The notes: generated by a model not told the origin, from the sequence alone. Shown: positions 17,380-25,769, counted from the first letter of the stretch. The stretch: 64,000 nt of DNA from Paracoccus denitrificans (GCF_900100045.1 NZ_FNEA01000012.1:98129-162128); one strand, 5' to 3'. Translations and numbers: made by a program.

Positions 17380-18717
17380 ATGACGCGCCAGCTTCATCTC
17401 AACCTGTTCCTCATGCCGCGCGGACATCACGAAAGCGCCTGGCGTCACCCGGGTTCAGCGCCCGAAAGCCTGACCGACCTGCAGCTTTATGCCAAAGCCG
17501 CGCAGATTGCCGAAAGCGCCGGTTTCGACGCCGTCTTCCTGGCGGATGCGCTGGTCGCGCCGACGACGGGCGGGCTGGTGGCCTCGGGCCATCTGGAGCC
17601 GATCACCCTGCTGTCGGCACTGGCGGCGCTGACCCGGCGCATCGGGCTGATCGGCACCGCCTCGACCACCTACAGCCTGCCCTATACGCTGGCGCGCCAG
17701 TTCGCGACGCTCGATCATCTGTCGCAGGGCCGCGCGGGCTGGAACATTGTCACATCATGGGCGCCGCAGGCCGGGCAGAACTATGGCCGCACCACCGATG
17801 CGGGTCATGCCGAACGCTACGCGATGGCGCAGGATTTCATGCAGGCGGTGGATGCGCTGTGGCGAAGCTGGCCAGCCGCAGCCGTGATCGACGACCGGGC
17901 TGGCGGCATCTATGCCGATCACGACCTGATCCGTCCCGTCGATCATCGCGGACCCTATCACGCCACGCTGGGCCCGCTCAATGTCCCGGCCGGGCCGCAG
18001 GGTCGCCCGGTCTATGTGCAGGCCGGCCAGTCCGAGGACGGGCGTGCCTTTGCCGCTGAATGGGCCGAGGTGATCTTTACCGCCCATCTGGCCAAGAACA
18101 CCGCGCAGGCTTTCTATGGCGATCTGAAATCCCGCATGGTGGCCAAGGGACGCCGCGCCGAGGATGTGGTGATCCTGCCGGGCATAAGCGCCGCCATCGG
18201 CTCGACCCAGGCCGAGGCGGACCGGGTGTTCCAGGAACTGGACGCGCTGACCAGCCCCGAACTGGGTCTTGCCCGCCTGTCGGCCCGTTTCGGCGGATAC
18301 GACTTTACCTCGGTGCCGCTGGACCGGGTGCTGCGCGCCTCCGATTTTCCCGATCCGGCGGCAGTGGAGGCGTCGAAAAGCCGCGCCATGGGGATTGCCG
18401 ACCTGGCCCTGCGCGAAGGCCTGACCATGCGGAAGCTGTTGCAGCGCCTGGCCGGGGCGCGCGGGCATCTGACGGTCGCGGGTCCGCCAGAAAAGATCGC
18501 CGACGTGATCGAGGACTGGTTCGTCTCCGGTGCGGCGGACGGGTTCAACGTCATGCCGCCGATCATCTATGAACAGCTGGAGCTGTTTGCGGAGCAGGTC
18601 GTGCCGCTGTTGCAGAAAAGGGGGCTGTTCCGCACCCGTTACACGGGCCGGACGCTGCGCGAGCATTTCGGGCTTGGCCCGGTCGGGCATTCCGAACCCC
18701 TTGCCCGGTCCGCATGA
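17380..18717 (+). CDS. LLM-class FMN-dependent monooxygenase (NtaA/SnaA/DszA family)
   Basis: A 445-aa flavin-dependent monooxygenase that uses reduced FMN supplied by a separate reductase. Family features include the start QLHLNLFLMPRGHHESAW, the GFDAVFLAD segment, ISPYTLARQFATLDHLS-like YTLARQFATLDHLS, and GRAGWNIVTS. It is much closer to the NtaA/DszA/DmoA group than to the shorter SsuD. With the ssuABC-type importer it probably attacks a C-S bond of a sulfonate, sulfone or sulfide. No flavin reductase gene lies in the operon; the nearest flavin oxidoreductase is at 52.6 kb. Confidence 0.9.
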   Translation: MTRQLHLNLFLMPRGHHESAWRHPGSAPESLTDLQLYAKAAQIAESAGFDAVFLADALVAPTTGGLVASGHLEPITLLSALAALTRRIGLIGTASTTYSLPYTLARQFATLDHLSQGRAGWNIVTSWAPQAGQNYGRTTDAGHAERYAMAQDFMQAVDALWRSWPAAAVIDDRAGGIYADHDLIRPVDHRGPYHATLGPLNVPAGPQGRPVYVQAGQSEDGRAFAAEWAEVIFTAHLAKNTAQAFYGDLKSRMVAKGRRAEDVVILPGISAAIGSTQAEADRVFQELDALTSPELGLARLSARFGGYDFTSVPLDRVLRASDFPDPAAVEASKSRAMGIADLALREGLTMRKLLQRLAGARGHLTVAGPPEKIADVIEDWFVSGAADGFNVMPPIIYEQLELFAEQVVPLLQKRGLFRTRYTGRTLREHFGLGPVGHSEPLARSA

Positions 18718-18817
18718 GGGCCGATGCCGTCTGCGCCGTTCCCCATCCTGAAGCGCCCGGGGGCGCGGGTCTTGTCGCGCCCTGGATCGTCGGCTCTCCG
18801 CACCGATGCCGGCTGTT

Positions 18818-18831
18818 TTGATCCCTATCAA
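18818..18831 (+). promoter_or_regulatory. Perfect FNR box
   Basis: TTGAT-CCCT-ATCAA is an exact match to the FNR consensus TTGAT-N4-ATCAA. Its centre is about 41.5 bases before the start expected from a TAGCAT -10 hexamer at 18855-18860, the class II activator position. It lies 55 bases before the small membrane protein gene at 18887. In Paracoccus the binding protein would be FnrP. Confidence 0.8.
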
Positions 18832-18886
18832 AGCGCATCGCATCCGAATGTGCCTAGCATGGTCTGGCAATCAGACCGAGGATGAA

Positions 18887-19075
18887 ATGACCCGTCTTTT
18901 CATGATGCTGCTGTCTATCAGTTTGACGACGTTTGCCGGGATCGGCGTGATCGTGGTTCTGGCAATGGGGTTGTACGATCTGCGAGCCATTCTTCTGGCT
19001 GCTGCAGCGGGCGCGATCATGGCCCTGCCCATCACATGGTATGTCGCGCGAAGACTCAAGGACGGCATGGCCTGA
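18887..19075 (+). CDS. Small two-TM membrane protein, FNR-controlled
   Basis: A 62-aa protein with two hydrophobic helices (about residues 5-30 and 35-53) and a short basic tail. It resembles small Rhodobacteraceae proteins that databases wrongly name CTP synthetase; it has no such domain. The ATG at 18887 follows a GAGGATGA ribosome site. The perfect FNR box upstream suggests expression at low oxygen, so a role in microaerobic membrane physiology is plausible but unproven. Confidence 0.75.
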   Translation: MTRLFMMLLSISLTTFAGIGVIVVLAMGLYDLRAILLAAAAGAIMALPITWYVARRLKDGMA

Positions 19076-19394
19076 CGCGCCAGGCGTCTGGCGGCTGGCG
19101 CGGGAAGCGCCGGTCGGTTTGCCCTAAGGGTGACCGGTGCGGATGCCATCGGGTTTCGGCGCTCCTGCAGTAACCAGTTGCGCGCCAATCCTCGACGTCG
19201 CATCCGAGAGCCGGGCGACGGGTCAGGTATGCCCCCTGACTCGCGGCTGGGTCCAGGCCGCGACCAAGGTGTCGCGAGCGGTTTCGGTGCGCGGGAACCC
19301 GCGTCGCTCAGACTTGGGCGCTGCCGCAAAAGGGGATTCTAAATCCCCTTTTGTTCCAGTCGATATCGGCTGGTTTCGTTGATAAGGTGGGGGC
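19076..19394. other. Intergenic region, no gene recognised
   Basis: About 320 bases. Short open frames exist on both strands but none has recognisable sequence. The only clear element is the perfect hairpin at 19328-19352. Confidence 0.5.
19328..19352. terminator. Perfect 11-bp hairpin with T-tail
   Basis: AAAAGGGGATT pairs without mismatch with AATCCCCTTTT around a 3-base loop (CTA). The A-run on one side and T-run on the other make it a bidirectional intrinsic terminator. Confidence 0.75.
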
Positions 19395-19505
19395 ATGAAC
19401 CGCAATAATTTCAATTCGATCAGGTCGATTACGTCTCGTTTGCGCCGGGAATGCCGGGGATCCGCATTCCTCGCCGCCTGCCAATCGCCCGGAGGCCGGG
19501 CATGA
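19395..19505 (+). CDS. Possible 36-codon upstream ORF
   Basis: A 36-codon frame begins MNRNNFNSIRSITSRLRREC behind a purine-rich AAGGTGGGGG and ends by overlapping the racemase start as ATGA. The overlap suggests translational coupling or a leader role. No homology is recognised, and the length could arise by chance. Confidence 0.3.
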   Translation: MNRNNFNSIRSITSRLRRECRGSAFLAACQSPGGRA

Positions 19506-20563
19506 GCGGAGCCCTGTCCAGCCTGCGCGTCGTCGAGATCGCCGGCATCGGCCCGACGCCGTTTTCGGCCATGTGGCTTGCCGATCACGGTGCGCAGGTG
19601 GTCCGCATCGCCCGGCCCGGCTCGCCGCAGATCTTTCCGCTCAAGCGCGATGTGCTCGATCGCGGCCGCGACTGGTTGGAACTGGACCTGAAATCGCCCG
19701 AAGGCCGCGTGATCGCGCGCGACCTGATCCTGCGTGCCGATGCCGTGATCGAGGGCATGCGTCCCGGCGTGATGGAGCGGCTGGGTCTCGGTCCCGGCGA
19801 CTTTCCGGAAAACCCGCGGCTGGTCTATGGCCGCATGACCGGCTGGGGGCAGACCGGCCCGCTGGCGCATTCGGCCGGCCATGATCTGACCTATCTGGCG
19901 ATCACCGGCGCGCTTTCCGCCATCGGTCCCGCCGACCACCCGGTTCCGCCGCTGAACCTGGTCGGCGATTTCGCCGCCGGCTCGATGTATCTGGTCGCGG
20001 GGATGCTGGCAGCGATCCTGCGGGCGCGCGAGACCGGCCGGGGGCAGGTCGTGGATGCCGCGATCACCGACGGCGTGGCGCATCTGATGGCGATGATCTC
20101 GGGGCTGCGCGTCAACGGGCTCTGGCGCGACGAGCGGCAGGCGAACCTGCTGGACGGCGGCGCGCCCTATTACAGCTGCTACCGCTGCGCCTGCGGTGGC
20201 TTTCTGGCCATCGGTGCCATCGAGCCGCAGTTCTGGGCCGATCTGGTCCGGCGGCTGGACCTGTCCGAGGCCGATCTGCCCGACCGTGCCGATCCGGCGA
20301 ACTGGGCGGCGCTGCGCGAGATCCTGGCCGCGCGCATCGCCACCCGCAGCCGCGACGACTGGGCGGCCGCGCTGGAGGGGACGGATGCCTGCGCCGCGCC
20401 GGTGCTCTCCATCGACGAGGCGCCTGGGCATCCGCATAACCACGCGCGCGGCACTTATGTCGAGCGCGATCCGCGCCCGGCACCGCTTCTGTCGCGCGAT
20501 CCCGGCAGCTTGCGCGAGGGGCGGCGGATCACGGTCGAGGCGGCGCGCGATCTGTGGCGCTGA
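19502..20563 (+). CDS. CaiB-fold alpha-methylacyl-CoA racemase-like protein
   Basis: A 353-aa member of the CaiB/BaiF family, closer to alpha-methylacyl-CoA racemase than to CoA-transferases. The racemase catalytic residues known from the mycobacterial enzyme (His126, Asp156, Glu241) are matched by H127 (AGHDLTYLAITGAL), D156 (NLVGDFAAG) and E242. RGQVVDAAITDG is also typical. It would epimerise 2-methyl-branched acyl-CoAs during branched fatty acid or side-chain breakdown. It stands alone between the FNR-controlled gene and rplU. Confidence 0.87.
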   Translation: MSGALSSLRVVEIAGIGPTPFSAMWLADHGAQVVRIARPGSPQIFPLKRDVLDRGRDWLELDLKSPEGRVIARDLILRADAVIEGMRPGVMERLGLGPGDFPENPRLVYGRMTGWGQTGPLAHSAGHDLTYLAITGALSAIGPADHPVPPLNLVGDFAAGSMYLVAGMLAAILRARETGRGQVVDAAITDGVAHLMAMISGLRVNGLWRDERQANLLDGGAPYYSCYRCACGGFLAIGAIEPQFWADLVRRLDLSEADLPDRADPANWAALREILAARIATRSRDDWAAALEGTDACAAPVLSIDEAPGHPHNHARGTYVERDPRPAPLLSRDPGSLREGRRITVEAARDLWR

Positions 20564-20639
20564 GACGCCATTCCGGTTGACTTGCCCGCCCGAATCCGCG
20601 ATATACCCGCGACCGGCCGGGCCTATGTCCGTTGCCGGC

Positions 20640-20754
20640 ATCTTATTTTGAACCTCACCCGGGCAAAGGGTGCGCTGTCCGAAGGCGGGGCCTTGCGTCC
20701 CCGAACATCCGCGAAGCGGGGGCCGAAGGACGCGGCAGAGCAAGGAAAGACGGA
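20640..20754 (+). promoter_or_regulatory. Structured leader before rplU
   Basis: The segment before rplU is GC-rich and can fold: GCGTCC (20695-20700) pairs with GGACGC (20728-20733), and CCCG with CGGG inside. Autogenous leaders are common before ribosomal protein operons, but I know no defined motif for this one. Confidence 0.3.
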
Positions 20755-21177
20755 ATGTTCGCAGTTCTCAAGACGGGCGGCAAGCAATACCGGGTTCAGG
20801 CCGGTGACGTGCTGCGCGTCGAAAAGCTGAACGCCGAAGCAGGCGACAAGGTCCAGTTCAACGACGTGCTGATGATCGGCTCGGCCGTCGGCGCGCCGCT
20901 GGTCGCGGGCGCGGCCGTGCAGGCCGAAGTCATCGACACCATCAAGGCCGACAAGGTCATCACCTATGTCAAGCGTCGCCGGAAGCACTCCTCGCAGCGC
21001 ACCCGGGGCCACCGCCAGCAGTTGACGCTGGTCCGCATCACGGACCTGCTTGAAAAAGGCGGCGACAAGTCCGGCGTGAAGCCTGCCGTCGGCGCCCGCA
21101 CCAAGATCGAGCCGGCCGTCAAACCGGCGAAAGCCAAGAAGTCGGAAGCCGAAGCCTCGGCCGAAGACGCCAACTGA
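20755..21177 (+). CDS. rplU: 50S ribosomal protein L21
   Basis: The 140-aa L21 protein of the large subunit. The canonical core begins MFAVLKTGGKQYRV and includes the basic YVKRRRKHSSQRTRGHRQ segment that binds 23S rRNA. An alanine/lysine-rich tail of about 35 residues extends it beyond the E. coli protein, as is usual in Rhodobacteraceae. rpmA follows after 19 bases. Confidence 0.98.
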   Translation: MFAVLKTGGKQYRVQAGDVLRVEKLNAEAGDKVQFNDVLMIGSAVGAPLVAGAAVQAEVIDTIKADKVITYVKRRRKHSSQRTRGHRQQLTLVRITDLLEKGGDKSGVKPAVGARTKIEPAVKPAKAKKSEAEASAEDAN

Positions 21178-21196
21178 GGCAGAAGGAGACTGAGCC

Positions 21197-21469
21197 ATGG
21201 CACATAAGAAAGCAGGCGGTTCGTCCCGCAACGGCCGCGATTCGGCCGGTCGTCGTCTCGGCGTGAAACTCTATGGCGGCCAGCTGGCCGTCGCCGGAAA
21301 CATCATCGTGCGTCAGCGCGGCACTACCTGGTGGCCGGGCCAGAACGTCGGCATGGGCCGCGACCATACCCTGTTCGCCCTGACCGACGGTCATGTGACC
21401 TTCAAGAAGGGCCTCAAGGGCCGCACCTACATTTCCGTGCTTCCCGCCAATCTCGAGGCCGCCGAGTAA
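21197..21469 (+). CDS. rpmA: 50S ribosomal protein L27
   Basis: The 90-aa L27 protein, whose N-terminus reaches the peptidyl-transferase centre. [16 protein letters not shown] and the [21 protein letters not shown] block are diagnostic. It is second in the conserved rplU-rpmA operon and is followed by a strong hairpin at 21499. Confidence 0.99.
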   Translation: MAHKKAGGSSRNGRDSAGRRLGVKLYGGQLAVAGNIIVRQRGTTWWPGQNVGMGRDHTLFALTDGHVTFKKGLKGRTYISVLPANLEAAE

Positions 21470-21498
21470 GCCGATTTCAACACTCGGGTGCTATAAAA

Positions 21499-21525
21499 AA
21501 GGGGATCGGCAAGGCCGGTCCCCTT
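21499..21525 (+). terminator. Terminator of rplU-rpmA
   Basis: A 12-bp stem (21499-21510 with 21514-21525, one T-G pair) closes a 3-base loop, preceded by an A-run, 29 bases after the rpmA stop. Confidence 0.7.
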
Positions 21526-21581
21526 CGTGTTTTCGGGAAGCGCACCCATATGATTGCGAGTAATTGGGGGAGAATAGCGAC

Positions 21582-22127
21582 ATGAACGAATTGATTTCCT
21601 CGGACGCACGGCAGATCGAGATCGTGACCGAGCGCTTCGTCCTGCGCCCGCTTCGGGCATCGGATGCCGGGCTCATCGCGCATTACACCGCCGATCGACG
21701 CGTGGCCGAGGGAACCCGTTCGATCCCGCACCCCTTGCCGCCCGGTGCATCCGAAGCCTATGTCCGCCGCGCCATGTCGGATGAACGGGACGAGGATGTC
21801 TGGGCCATCGACGGCTCGGCCAACAAGCTTGCCGAGGTCCTGGGCGTGGTCTCGCTGACGCGGATCGACAAGGAACAATCCGAACTCGGCTTCTGGATCG
21901 GGGCTGGGTTCTGGAACACCGGTTTCGCGACCGAGGCGGTCTCGGCCCTGGTCGAAGCCAATCCCCACGGCTCGCGCACGCTGTTCGCCGAGGCGTTCCA
22001 GGACAATCCCGGCTCGGCCCGGGTGCTCACCAATTGCGGCTTCGAATATCTCGGCGATGCGGAAAGCTGGTCGGTGGCGCGCGAGGCCCGCGTGCCAACC
22101 TGGACCTATCTGCGCAAGATGGCCTGA
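21582..22127 (+). CDS. GNAT-family N-acetyltransferase
   Basis: A 181-aa acetyltransferase of the RimJ/RimL-like group, using acetyl-CoA to modify an amine. It begins with the group pattern IVTERFVLRPLRASDAG, has an ELGFWIGAGFWNTGFATEA region (beta-4 and the acetyl-CoA loop), and ends with the FQDNPGSARVLTNCGFEYLG motif. The ATG at 21582 has a GGGGAGAA ribosome site. A GNAT gene after rpmA is common in Paracoccus relatives, where obgE usually follows; obgE is not here. Confidence 0.9.
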   Translation: MNELISSDARQIEIVTERFVLRPLRASDAGLIAHYTADRRVAEGTRSIPHPLPPGASEAYVRRAMSDERDEDVWAIDGSANKLAEVLGVVSLTRIDKEQSELGFWIGAGFWNTGFATEAVSALVEANPHGSRTLFAEAFQDNPGSARVLTNCGFEYLGDAESWSVAREARVPTWTYLRKMA

Positions 22128-22152
22128 CTGGTCCGCGATTGCCGGCACTCCG

Positions 22153-22185
22153 AAAGGCTCGCATGGTTACCATGCGAGCCTTTTT
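22153..22185 (+). terminator. Strong intrinsic terminator
   Basis: A perfect 14-bp stem (22153-22166 with 22170-22183) closes a TTA loop and ends in a T-run, 25 bases after the acetyltransferase stop. Confidence 0.85.
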
Positions 22186-22295
22186 AATGGCCGGAGCGAC
22201 GTCGTGCCTTGTCACCGGGCAAGGATGGCGCGCATCGCTGCCTTGCTTCAGCGGCCCGATGATCCGTTGGCGAGTGGTGCTGCGTCCCTGTCGCC

Positions 22296-22362
22296 ATGAG
22301 TATTTCAGGAACGAAGAAGATCATCGCACTACGGCGGTCTTCTTCGTTCTCCAAATACTCAT
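22296..22362. repeat. Long imperfect inverted repeat made of two dispersed-repeat copies
   Basis: Left arm 22296-22320 and right arm 22338-22362 pair over 10 bp, a 3-base mismatch patch and 12 bp, around a 17-base loop. Each arm reads GAGTATTT, three bases, then GAACGAAGAAGA, the same core as the repeats at 41257 and 62712. It lies in the 302-base gap between the acetyltransferase and the lipoprotein gene, which is otherwise empty apart from the terminator at 22153. Confidence 0.75.
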
Positions 22363-22429
22363 ATCGCAACCATGCCACCGAATGCAGCGCTGGCAGTCCA
22401 TGGCGCTGCCGGGCCACGACCGCCCAGCG

Positions 22430-22939
22430 TCAGCGGCGCAGCGTGATGGCATTGCCGGCGCTGGTGATCACCACCTCGCGCAGATCTGCCAGGGCGGCGT
22501 TGGGAATGGTCAGCGCGACCGTCACCGTATCGCTGGCGGGGTGCGGCGGATTGGCGGCGGCGAAGGTGTCGGGTAGCGGCGGCTTGCCGACCAGGCGCAG
22601 GCGCAGCACGCCGTTTGCGTCTGGGCGGATCCGTCCCCTCGGCATGGGCACCTCGGTCACCAGCGCGACATCCCACCAGCCCTTGCTGCGGGCAAGCCCG
22701 GTCACGACCAGCATCCGCCCTTCGTAGAGCGGCTCCCATTTCGCGCCTGTGACCTGGGCCAGCGGCAGGCGTCCATCCTGGACCGTGGTCGGATATCCGC
22801 CCTGGGGCTCCAGCGTCTGCTGCTGCGCCGGCGCGCCGCCGAACCAGCGGAATGGGTTCCAACTGCTGTCCCCCATGCGACCGCAGCCGGCCAGCACCAG
22901 CATCGCACAGGCAAGAGTGCCCAAGGTTCCTGACCGCAT
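22430..22939 (-). CDS. Putative outer-membrane lipoprotein
   Basis: A 169-aa lipoprotein precursor. The signal sequence ends in a lipobox VLAGC with the cysteine near residue 19. The mature protein is proline- and tryptophan-containing (SSWNPFRWFGG) and has a beta-rich middle (GRMLVVTGLARSKGWWDVALVTE). It resembles lipoproteins of unknown function found in Rhodobacteraceae. It is divergent from sufE. Confidence 0.75.
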   Translation of the reverse strand: MRSGTLGTLACAMLVLAGCGRMGDSSWNPFRWFGGAPAQQQTLEPQGGYPTTVQDGRLPLAQVTGAKWEPLYEGRMLVVTGLARSKGWWDVALVTEVPMPRGRIRPDANGVLRLRLVGKPPLPDTFAAANPPHPASDTVTVALTIPNAALADLREVVITSAGNAITLRR

Positions 22940-23067
22940 GAAGCCTGCCCCCGTTTTACTAAGTCTTTGCCGCAGTGATAGGACAAGTCGGGCGGGCGCG
23001 AAAGCCTCTTTGACCTTGCGGCCCCATCGCGCTATGCCAAGTTCGCCCGCCGCAAGAGGAAGCCCCG

Positions 23068-23475
23068 ATGGCCACGCCCGCCTTTGAAGACATCGCCGAG
23101 ACCTTCGATTTCCTGGAGGATTGGGAGGAGCGTTACCGCCATGTCATCGAGCTGGGCAAGGCGATGCCGCCGATGGACCCCTCCCTGCAGGTGCCTGCCA
23201 CCAAGGTCGAGGGCTGTGCCAGTCAGGTCTGGATCATGCCCCGGATCGAGAGCGGGCACTTCGACTTCCAGGGCGACAGCGATGCGCTGATCGTGCGGGG
23301 GCTGATCGCCATCCTGCATGCGCTTTATTCCGGCGTGCCGGTCCGCGAGGTCGCGGCGATCGATGCCAGCGCCGAGCTTGGCCGGCTGGGGCTGGAGGAA
23401 CATCTTTCGGCGCAACGCTCGAACGGCTTGCGCGCCATGGTCGAGCGCATCCGCCTGCTGGCTGCGGCGGCCTGA
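23068..23475 (+). CDS. sufE: Cysteine desulfuration protein SufE
   Basis: The 135-aa SufE protein accepts sulfur from the SufS cysteine desulfurase and passes it to the Fe-S assembly machinery. The active cysteine is C50 in VEGCASQVWI. Length and the NGLRAMVERIR C-terminus are normal. It is convergent with mnmA, another sulfur-transfer gene, 13 bases away. Confidence 0.95.
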   Translation: MATPAFEDIAETFDFLEDWEERYRHVIELGKAMPPMDPSLQVPATKVEGCASQVWIMPRIESGHFDFQGDSDALIVRGLIAILHALYSGVPVREVAAIDASAELGRLGLEEHLSAQRSNGLRAMVERIRLLAAAA

Positions 23476-23488
23476 ACCTCGGCCGGGA

Positions 23489-24658
23489 TCAGCCGCCGCG
23501 CCGGTGCGAGATCCAGCCGCCGCCCAACACGCGGCTGCCTTCGGTGGCATAGAACACGCAGGCTTGGCCGGGGCTGACGCCTTCCTCCGGGTCCAGCAGC
23601 TCGATCTCGGCCCGGTGCTTGCCGGTCACGCGCAGGATGGCAGGGCGCGGCGGGCGGGTCGAGCGGATACGGGCGGTGACGGCGATCTCGTCCTCGAAGG
23701 GCTCGTCGCCCAGCCAGTTGACCTCGGTCACCGGCACGATCTTCGTCGCCAGCGCCTGCTTGGGGCCGACGACGACGCGCCGGGTATCGGGCTCCAGCCG
23801 CACGACATAGAGCGGATCGCCCAGGCCGCCGATGCCAAGGCCGCGGCGCTGGCCGATGGTGTAATGGATCACGCCGCGATGGCTGCCCAGCACATTGCCG
23901 TCCATGTCCACGATCTCGCCCGGATCGGCGGCGCCGGGGCGCAGCTTCTCGATCACGCTGGCATAATCGCCGTTCGGCACGAAGCAGATGTCCTGGCTGT
24001 CGGGCTTGTCGGCGACCGCGAGCCCGTATTGCGCCGCCAGCGCCCGGGTTTCGGCCTTGCTGGCCAGCCCCCCCAGCGGGAAGCGCAGGAAATCCAGCTG
24101 CTCCTGCGTGGTCGAGAACAGGAAATAGCTTTGGTCCCGGGCCGGGTCGGCGGCCATGTGCAACTCGGCGCCCTTCGGACCCATGAGGCGGCGGATGTAA
24201 TGCCCGGTCGCCATGCAATCGGCATCGAGCTCGCGCGCGGTCTGCAACAGGTCGCGGAACTTCACCCGCTCGTTGCAGCGGATACAGGGCACCGGGGTGG
24301 CGCCGGCCAGATAGGCGTCTGCGAATTCCTCGATCACCGATTCGCGGAACTTGTTCTCGTAATCCAGGACGTAATGCGGGAAACCGATGCGTTCGGCCAC
24401 GCGGCGCGCGTCGTGGATGTCCTGCCCGGCGCAGCATGCCCCCTTTTTTGCCAGCGCCGCACCGTGGTCGTAAAGCTGCAAGGTCACGCCGATCACGTCG
24501 TAGCCCTGCGCGGCCAGCATCGCGGCGACGACCGAGCTGTCCACGCCCCCCGACATCGCGACGACCACGCGCGTCTGCGCCGGCGGCTTGGGAAAGCCCA
24601 GCGAATTGACGGTCGAATATGGCGCGGCATGGCGCAGAGAGAGGCTTGGCGCTGTCAT
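23489..24658 (-). CDS. mnmA: tRNA-specific 2-thiouridylase MnmA
   Basis: MnmA thiolates U34 of tRNA Lys, Glu and Gln using ATP and relayed sulfur. The 389-aa protein has the PP-loop SGGVDSS (residues 36-42) and the catalytic cysteine pair C128 (VPCIRCN) and C225 ([12 protein letters not shown]). The [17 protein letters not shown] block marks the central domain. About 25 extra residues at the N-terminus precede the PP-loop, a usual feature in this group. Confidence 0.97.
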   Translation of the reverse strand: MTAPSLSLRHAAPYSTVNSLGFPKPPAQTRVVVAMSGGVDSSVVAAMLAAQGYDVIGVTLQLYDHGAALAKKGACCAGQDIHDARRVAERIGFPHYVLDYENKFRESVIEEFADAYLAGATPVPCIRCNERVKFRDLLQTARELDADCMATGHYIRRLMGPKGAELHMAADPARDQSYFLFSTTQEQLDFLRFPLGGLASKAETRALAAQYGLAVADKPDSQDICFVPNGDYASVIEKLRPGAADPGEIVDMDGNVLGSHRGVIHYTIGQRRGLGIGGLGDPLYVVRLEPDTRRVVVGPKQALATKIVPVTEVNWLGDEPFEDEIAVTARIRSTRPPRPAILRVTGKHRAEIELLDPEEGVSPGQACVFYATEGSRVLGGGWISHRRGG

Positions 24659-24821
24659 GGATCGTCCTTATCGCGGGCGCGCTGCTTTGGTCCCGCAGTT
24701 CATGACATTTATAGGTAAAATCCAGCCATTCTCAAGGGCAGGGGGCGGAAAACGCTGCGCGACTTCACCTCGGATTAAGAACTTCCCGACATAAGGAGGC
24801 AGGAAGAACAGGGACTTGCCG

Positions 24822-25133
24822 ATGTTTTTGAAGAAAACCCCCGGTCCGCGCATCGTGACCCTGCCCGATGGCAGCATCCTGACCCGGGCCGACCTGCCCG
24901 AACCGCAGACGCGCTGGGTGGCCAGCCGCAAGGCCGCGGTCGTCGATGCCGTGCATCATGGCCTTCTGACCCGAGACGAGGCGATTCGCCGCTATGGCCT
25001 GACCGAGGAGGAGTTCGACGCCTGGGCCAGCGCCTTTCGCCGGCATGGCCGCAATGCGCTGAAAATCACGCAGCTGCAAAAATTCAGACAACCTGAGATT
25101 GAGACGAATTTGATAAATAAGCCGGTAACGTGA
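24822..25133 (+). CDS. sciP: CtrA inhibitor SciP (DUF1153)
   Basis: SciP is a small helix-turn-helix protein that binds CtrA and blocks its activation of transcription; it was defined in Caulobacter. The 103-aa product has the DUF1153 pattern: [21 protein letters not shown], then [14 protein letters not shown] and a helix-turn-helix ([21 protein letters not shown]). The ATG at 24822 follows GGAGG. It lies 56 bases before ctrA in the same direction. Here its partner is disrupted, so the gene may have lost its target. Confidence 0.9.
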   Translation: MFLKKTPGPRIVTLPDGSILTRADLPEPQTRWVASRKAAVVDAVHHGLLTRDEAIRRYGLTEEEFDAWASAFRRHGRNALKITQLQKFRQPEIETNLINKPVT

Positions 25134-25189
25134 TATTAACCTTTTGCGGAGTAGTTTTGCCGGTAGCCTGGTTAGCAAGAGGAAATGAT

Positions 25190-25744
25190 ATGAGAATCCT
25201 TCTGGTCGAGGACGATCCGACCACGGCGCGCAGCATCGAACTGATGCTGACGAATGCGAGTTATAATGTTTATCGCACCGATATGGGCGAGGAAGGCATC
25301 GACCTTGCCAAGCTCTACGACTACGACCTGATCCTGCTGGACCTGGACCTGCCCGACATGCACGGGATGGAGGTCTTGCGCCAGATCCGCATGTCGCGCA
25401 TCGATACGCCGATCCTGATCCTGACCGGCTCGGACGATACCGAAAGCAAGCTGCGCGGCTTCGGCTTCGGTGCCGACGACTACATGACCAAGCCCTTCAA
25501 CCGCGATGAGCTGGTCGCCCGCATCCAGGCCATCATCCGGCGTTCCAAGGGTCACAGCCAGTCGGTGATCCGCACCGGCGAGATGGTGGTGAACCTGGAC
25601 GCGCGTTCGGTCGAGGTGGGCGGACGCGCGGTCAACCTGACCGGCAAGGAATACCAGATCCTGGAACTCCTCAGCCTCCGCAAGGGCACGACGCTGACCA
25701 AGGAGATGTTCCTGAACCACTTTTATTTTACCGTAACATGTTGA
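25190..25744 (+). pseudogene. ctrA: CtrA response regulator, 5' part, cut by prophage insertion
   Basis: CtrA is the master cell-cycle and motility regulator of alphaproteobacteria. This part encodes the complete receiver domain (phosphoacceptor D51, acidic pair D8-D9, MTKPF lysine) and the first half of the winged-helix output domain, up to F-L-N-H at residue 177. After that the frame runs into phage DNA and ends after seven foreign residues (FYFTVTC). The recognition helix and wing are missing and lie 10.5 kb away at 36184-36381. The fragment could still be phosphorylated and dimerise but should not bind DNA. Confidence 0.95.
25708..25726 (+). repeat. attL
   Basis: GTTCCTGAACCA (25708-25719) is repeated exactly at 36183-36194; two mismatches and five further matching bases extend it to 17/19. 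It falls in ctrA codons for M/F-L-N-H and marks the left junction. Confidence 0.85.
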
Positions 25745-25769
25745 TTTTTCATAGTCCGAATATGCCGTT

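Noticed and set aside
19328..19352. A tRNA anticodon-arm look-alike (GGGGA stem, TTCTAAA loop, CUA anticodon) that could have been an amber-suppressor tRNA explaining the TAG in the acyl-CoA dehydrogenase.
   Set aside because: The stem extends perfectly to 11 bp with A- and T-runs, as in a terminator, and no D arm, T arm or acceptor stem can be built around it.
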